A stretch of 64,000 bases of DNA from Sequoia sempervirens (lineage: Eukaryota > Streptophyta > Pinopsida > Cupressales > Cupressaceae): contig VDFB02193867.1 of the NCBI GenBank assembly GCA_007258455.2, positions 532,013,071 to 532,077,070 on the forward strand, read 5' to 3'. A model generated the notes under the pieces. The model made no database searches and was not told the DNA's origin. It saw only the letters and a list, made by a program, of their open reading frames with translations. The number at the start of each line of letters is the position of its first letter. The first letter of the stretch is position 1. Of this stretch, positions 59,839 through 64,000 are shown piece after piece. A program made the translations under genes and the position numbers.

Positions 59839-60374
59839 CCCGCCGGTACACGTGGTTGGAATCGTCCCTTGGGGTGATGAAATCCCTAAGCAGGTCCCAC
59901 TAAAAAGAAGACACTAACCGCTTCCAACTACTCCCCAGGCTCACATGAAGTGCAAGGGGAAAGTGAAAACAAATCAATGCCCCCTTGGGTAACACAAAAA
60001 TAAGCAACCACAAACAAACAATGAGATTTAATCCCCCTAATTAGACTATGTTTGAGAGCAGCAAAGAAATTTTTTGAAAGTCTGATTATGTAGATGACCC
60101 TGCAAACAAATGTTAGTTGTCCCTTTTTCTTTTTTTTCGCCTTTGGTCAAATTTTGCCACAATATGCTATAAAAACGTTAGTGAAAAATAGCAATATTAT
60201 TGCCAGAACAACGTTAGAAAGTTATCACATGAATATAGCAAAAAACTAGAGCAAAAACAAAGCCAAAACGCCCATTTTACCCTCCAAACTATGCTTGTGC
60301 CGGAGTTCTGTGAAGGGGCTACCAAGACTGAAAGGGCCAACACTGTGAAAGGCACCCACTTCGTGAGGGCCTAC

Positions 60375-60522
60375 CGACTTCTATAGGGGCGCTACCGCAC
60401 TTCTCTGAGGGCGCTACCGCACTTCTATAAGGGCGCTACTGCACTTCTGTTGAGGGCGCTACCGCACTTCTGTGGGGGCGCTACCGCACTTCTGTGGGGG
60501 CGCTACCACACTTCTGTGAGTT
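60375..60522 (-). repeat. Leader tandem array B, unit GGGCGCTACCGCACTTCTGT
   Basis: Six units of 22-23 bp, related to array A about 0.9 kb away, plus diverged units from about 60,300. Confidence 0.85.
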
Positions 60523-60575
60523 TTTCCTGCAAAATTCTTAACTCAAAGAAACATTAAATGCAAGACCCGTGTGTG

Positions 60576-60594
60576 GGTCCCACCGGGCGTGCCA
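60576..60594 (-). other. Primer-binding site of E3
   Basis: TGGCACGCCCGGTGGGACC on the minus strand, four bases after the LTR. It begins with TGG as expected, and differs from the E1/E2 site. The tRNA is not assigned. Confidence 0.75.
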
Positions 60595-60598
60595 GAAA

Positions 60599-61912
60599 TG
60601 TATACCTTGATATTTCTACCTCTCTAAATGTGCAAAACTAACTAAGAAACATGAATAACAAAATACCAATGACACCTCAAGATTAGCCGAAAGAGTAGTT
60701 CAACGAAAAGGAATGCAAATAAGATAAAACACAAACACTTTTACCTCCCTTGTTGTTGATACCTCTTTGATTGGCCCTTGCTTGGATTGGTTGTGTGCTC
60801 CTTAGATGATGGATTGAGTGACTAAAATGCAAGCTCCAATATGCAAAATGATGAACAAAGATGGTTGAATGATTGAAAAAGGCTTGAGGATTCAAATGGA
60901 CAGCATGTAGTTATCAAAATGCAAAGTGTTGGAAAGCAAATGGGCAGCATGTAGTTGCTCAAATGAAGAAGTGTTCTGAAAATGCCCTTGAGGAGGGGGT
61001 ATTTATAGAAGAATTTGAATTCTCTAGAGAATTCAACGGTCAAGATTGCTCCAACAAGGCCAAGATGAAGGGCTAAGGTGGGTTGAGAACCCACAAGCCC
61101 TCACATCTTGACATGTGGAGGGTGAAGTGGCCAAGGGGATATGAGGTGGAGATGAGTTGTCAAAAGGTACATGAGGTGGAAAAGGACATGCACCTTGGGG
61201 GATGAGAGGATTTCCACAAAAAGGGATTTCTTGTCCCCAAGTGGGAGTGAAAGGGACATTTGAGGAATTTTAGAATTCCTCAAAATCTACATGGGAAAAG
61301 GAAAGGTGGTTGGGGATAAATGTGAATTAAAAATTCACATTCCTAGGATGATCTAGAGGGTAAAAGGTGGGACTTGGTCACATGTGGAGATTGTGACAAG
61401 TCCAAGGTTCTAGAAGCCTTGGGAGAATGGAATGTGAATTAAAAATTCACATTTAAAGGAGAGGAATCTAGAGCAAATAAATGTGAATTAAAAATTCACA
61501 TAGGAAAGGGGGTCAATATAAAAAAGGAAAAATGGAAGAATTGACCAAAAAGTGGTGCTAAATTTAGCTAATGATTTTGGTTAAGGTTGTGCAAATATTG
61601 GATTAGGCTAATTAATAGAAGATTAGAGGCAAGTGGCAAATGTAGGAGGATGTGACAAGGAGAGAGAAAGTGAGGAAATTTTAAATTGATTTAAAATCAA
61701 AAGGGGAAAAAATGACTAAATTAAATAAATTAGTGTATTTATTTAATTTAGAGAGGAAAGAGGTGAAAGATAAAACATTTAATTTTTAAATTAAATACTT
61801 TACCAATGTGAGGCGAAAAGTGCAATATTAATTTAATAAATTAATATTAATATGATAGATGGACATACAGTAATTTTAATCATATGGAAGTGATTAAATT
61901 TGGATGTCTACA
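60599..61912 (-). repeat. E3 right-hand (5') LTR
   Basis: 1,314 bp copy of the left LTR. TATA box at 61,000-61,007. Palindromes at 61,320, 61,432 and 61,481. Near identity to the left copy shows a recent insertion. Confidence 0.95.
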
Positions 61913-61917
61913 CCTAC

Positions 61918-63110
61918 ATAAAGGAATCACTATCCAACAGGGAGGCTCACTACCTATTGATACAAAAGAAAACAAAAGATCCACCACAACAATTTATAGA
62001 CATCCGAAACCTTGATCAAAAGATTGCAGAAACCTTCAACTCATTTCCTTTAGGAATCTAACACAATGAAGTATTGCTGCCTCAACTTACTTTTGCACAA
62101 TTCTTCTCTTCACTTGTGGCTTACTTCATTAATTTTCATCATTCAATTCTTCACATCTCGACTTGCATTTATACCATCTTCAACCTTTGAAACTTTCTCC
62201 AAGGTCGGCCACATACGCTTCATCTCATAAATTCAAATTAGGTTGGCAACTCAACATTCCCGCAGTGGAAAGGAATGAGAGTGGACCAATAAAATGTTTA
62301 ACCAAGACCAAAAATAATTTCTTGGATCAACTAAATGCTTCCTTAATTAAATTTTAATTCTTCATATGAAGTGTAAACACCAAGTCGGCCAAACCTAATG
62401 AAAACACAAATGAACATTGAAGCACACATTTTCCAACAAAAAGATAACATGCAAATGACATAACACGCTTCATCATGCACGAGAACACCTCTCAGATTCC
62501 TTTAGATGCATTTGCAACAAGTGTAACAACCTTTGAACACATAACTCCTTCAATCAGTCCATTCAGACTGTGCAAATATATACAACTCTGAAACTCAACT
62601 TCCAGATCACCAAACCACAAACATCTTTGCCAGAACCCAGAGAACACCATTACATGATATATTCCAAATCTGCAATACCTGAAACAAAACAACAAAGGAC
62701 TGTGGAGCATAAACATTTCTCCCAGTCCACAGAAAGCCAACTCTGCCAAAACAATTCACACACTGGTGAACACAACTTTCACACTCCATCACACTAGAAG
62801 CTACAAATCAGTACATATCACCATCAAATCATCAACAACAATCCTTCAGATCTGCACAAGCATAGGATCAACATAGGAGAAACACAAAGCACATTCTGGA
62901 GCACATACATAACTCTGACTTCACTCTTTATTAATTTTCTCAAAAGCACTTGGAAACTCATAATTTTAGCACATTTGCAACATCATAAGGATAACTCCAT
63001 GTACTCATAACATCTCAACTATACATGCAAAATGTGCAACATTTTGAGCTTTGCTGACATCAATGACAACATTAATGACAACACCACCAAACTTGCTCAT
63101 ACTTGCAACA
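61918..63110 (-). repeat. C2 5' LTR, second segment
   Basis: Continues the C2 LTR after E3 and aligns with about 40,991-42,160. It ends ACTTGCAACA. Confidence 0.9.
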
Positions 63111-63544
63111 AGGTCACTATCAGAAAGATGGATCTATTCAAGTTCTTTCTCACCCTCATAGTCAACTAAAAAAAATTTGAATGGTGAATGTTCTTACAGG
63201 TACTCATCCAAAGCCTCCCTATTTATCACAGGTGCATTAGTGTCACAACCAAAAGGTATCTCCCTGTGCATATATAGTTTAATTGGTTCAACCACAAGGA
63301 TATGTACAATTTCCTTCATAGTTGCTTTATCCCTCTATTTCTTCTCCAACTTGATATGATTGAGTATGTAATCTAGGTTGCAAAAGTCAGCTAGCCAAGA
63401 ACCTGTCATGTAACTAATGTTGTCAAGAAGTTTAACCTTTAGGGATGTATTCTTCTTAGCCCTTAAACAAAAAAAGTTTTTAGCTACTGACTTCCTTACA
63501 ATTTTCTTTGTTCTAACCATTCTGGTAAATGAAAATTCAAACAT
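63111..63544 (-). pseudogene. ORF fragment in the G1 5' leader, unrecognised
   Basis: From 63,544 a minus-strand frame is open for 69 codons (VKLLDNISYMTGSWLADF, LDYILNHIKLEKK). It then continues past three stops to about 63,115 (KEIVHILVVEPIKLYMHREI, NAPVINREALDEYL, FFLVDYEGEKELE). It lies between the primer site and gag of G1, where no Pol or Gag domain is expected, and ends at the C2 insertion. The start MVRTKKIVRKS resembles a histone H3 tail only superficially. The function is unknown. Confidence 0.4.
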
Positions 63545-63605
63545 TAGCTACTGATAATGTTTGAGAAACATATTATGTAATGAGCTTATAGATACATGTG
63601 TTGAA

Positions 63606-63628
63606 CCCAATAGATCTGATAGGTCATA
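63606..63628 (-). other. Decayed initiator-Met primer site of G1
   Basis: On the minus strand the bases after the LTR read TATGACCTATCAGATCTATT. This resembles TTGGTATCAGAGCTAT with several changes. Its position next to the LTR supports the call. Confidence 0.55.
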
Positions 63629-64000
63629 TGTAACAATCTAACTCATACAACAAAAAATTACTTTGGTTTTTAACTTTGAGTTAAATAAATAAATTTCTTT
63701 AAAATTAAAGATGTAATTTTTTTTTTCTAACATAATTTATTGCATATTTAATAATTAAAATAATAAAACATTTCAATCTAAAATAATATTACATTTTAAC
63801 CTATAAAAAAAAAACATCTTAAATCATATTTATAAATTTAATTTTAGTTTCCAGGTCATGTTTTCCATATCTAGATTAACCTTCTATTACACAAGCCTCA
63901 TCATTGCCGCCTATAATATGGAGAGAATTACCTAAGCAGTTTATCTCCAACCATAGATTGATGGTCCCTCACACACCTTCCAATTGGTATTGGCCCAGAG
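63629..64000 (-). repeat. G1 right (5') LTR, cut by the window end
   Basis: Aligns with 24,684-25,095. The shared start is TGTAACAATCTAACTCATAC and the alignment continues with many substitutions and indels. Confidence 0.8.

Larger units (their letters stand above)
58824..60575 (-). other. E3 long 5' leader
   Basis: Non-coding, about 1.75 kb. It contains two arrays of a 22-23 bp GC-rich unit (59,284-59,456 and 60,375-60,522). Between them lies a block shared with E1 and E2 leaders. That block includes a strong minus-strand TATA motif (59,829-59,838) and 'tcccttggggtgat' (59,868-59,881). Confidence 0.65.
51380..61912 (-). mobile_element. E3: young Tat-like gypsy derivative inserted in the C2 LTR
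   Basis: LTRs 51,380-52,711 and 60,599-61,912 are nearly identical: one substitution in the first 320 bases, and a few small indels. Target duplication CCTAC (51,375-51,379 and 61,913-61,917) is perfect. On the minus strand follow a primer site, a leader with tandem arrays, two Pro/Ser-rich ORFs, a 3' region, and a hairpin with polypurine tract. No RT or integrase is visible, though 917 bases are unknown. The design matches E1 and E2, with related conserved blocks. Confidence 0.9.
40671..63110 (-). mobile_element. C2: Ty1/copia element inserted in the G1 leader
   Basis: LTRs start TGTTAAAAGG at 40,671 and 51,081 and end ACTTGCAACA at 42,160 and 63,110. Between them are polypurine tract, pol, gag and an initiator-Met primer site, all on the minus strand. 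Target duplication AGGTT (40,666-40,670) / AGGTC (63,111-63,115) has one mismatch. The gag is split by N1 and the 5' LTR by E3. Without these it would be about 7.4 kb, within the range of plant copia elements. Confidence 0.9.
24684..64000 (-). mobile_element. G1: chromovirus-like Ty3/gypsy element hosting LINE, M1 and C2
   Basis: The left (3') LTR starts at 24,684 and the right (5') LTR at 63,629, both with TGTAACAATCTAACTCATAC. Between them, on the minus strand, are a decayed primer site, a leader, a decayed gag-pol and a polypurine tract (35,063). The left LTR is split by a LINE, the RT by M1 and the leader by C2. The LTR copies differ at many positions and by several indels, so this is the oldest layer of the right block. 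Without the inserts the element is roughly 12 kb. Confidence 0.75.

Noticed and set aside
59284..60522. CRISPR-like array of 22-23 bp repeats
   Set aside because: Units are adjacent without unique spacers, and the context is a plant retrotransposon leader.
63440..63544. Histone-H3-like start MVRTKKIVRKS
   Set aside because: Only the first dozen residues resemble H3; nothing of the histone fold follows.
1..64000. Host protein-coding genes or organelle DNA inserts
   Set aside because: Every sustained frame either matches a transposable-element domain or lies within an element. No intron-exon gene structure or plastid/mitochondrial sequence was recognised.

Overview
This window looks like intergenic DNA from a large, repeat-rich plant nuclear genome. 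The elements are plant types: Ty1/copia and Ty3/gypsy LTR retrotransposons, a DUF4283-type LINE, initiator-Met primer sites and Tat/Ogre-like signatures. A gymnosperm would fit, but the sequence does not fix the species. The DNA is AT-rich. I found no convincing host gene, tRNA, rRNA or CRISPR array. Almost every base can be placed in a stack of nested transposable elements, most of them broken. One assembly gap lies at 53,065-53,981.

Left block (1-24,683). The window opens inside the 5' LTR of a plus-strand copia relic (C1, 1-13,308). C1 keeps a primer-binding site, a gag remnant and an unrecognised second ORF of about 700 codons. A minus-strand Tat-like gypsy derivative (E1, about 3,158-11,701) splits that ORF. 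C1 ends against a second member of the E1 group (E2, 13,309-24,444), arranged in tandem as truncated leader, LTR, internal region, LTR. A short unassigned spacer follows.

Right block (24,684-64,000). The outer element is an old minus-strand chromovirus-like gypsy element (G1) with LTRs of about 3 kb. Its left LTR contains a plus-strand LINE (about 27,201-34,468). Its RT region contains a small terminal-inverted-repeat element (M1, 37,553-38,344). Its 5' leader contains a minus-strand copia element (C2, 40,671-63,110). C2 was then hit twice. A short-interior LTR element (N1, 45,848-50,384) sits in its gag, with target duplication CAACT. A young Tat-like element (E3, 51,380-61,912) sits in its 5' LTR, with target duplication CCTAC. 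G1's right LTR starts at 63,629 and runs out of the window.

The most unusual material is the E1/E2/E3 group. These elements have Ty3/Tat hallmarks: long leaders, a gypsy-type zinc knuckle in E2, a G-patch-like motif in E3, and a polypurine tract (PPT) directly after a hairpin in E2 and E3. They carry no protease, RT or integrase that I can see. Instead they have a very long, low-complexity Pro/Ser/Thr/Gln/Asn-rich ORF with a shared IKxxWIPK motif. They also share several conserved, structured non-coding blocks. They look like a family of non-autonomous elements that keep a large protein of unknown role. The unknown ORF2 of C1, a third ORF at the 3' end of the LINE and an ORF fragment in the G1 leader are further unexplained coding sequences.
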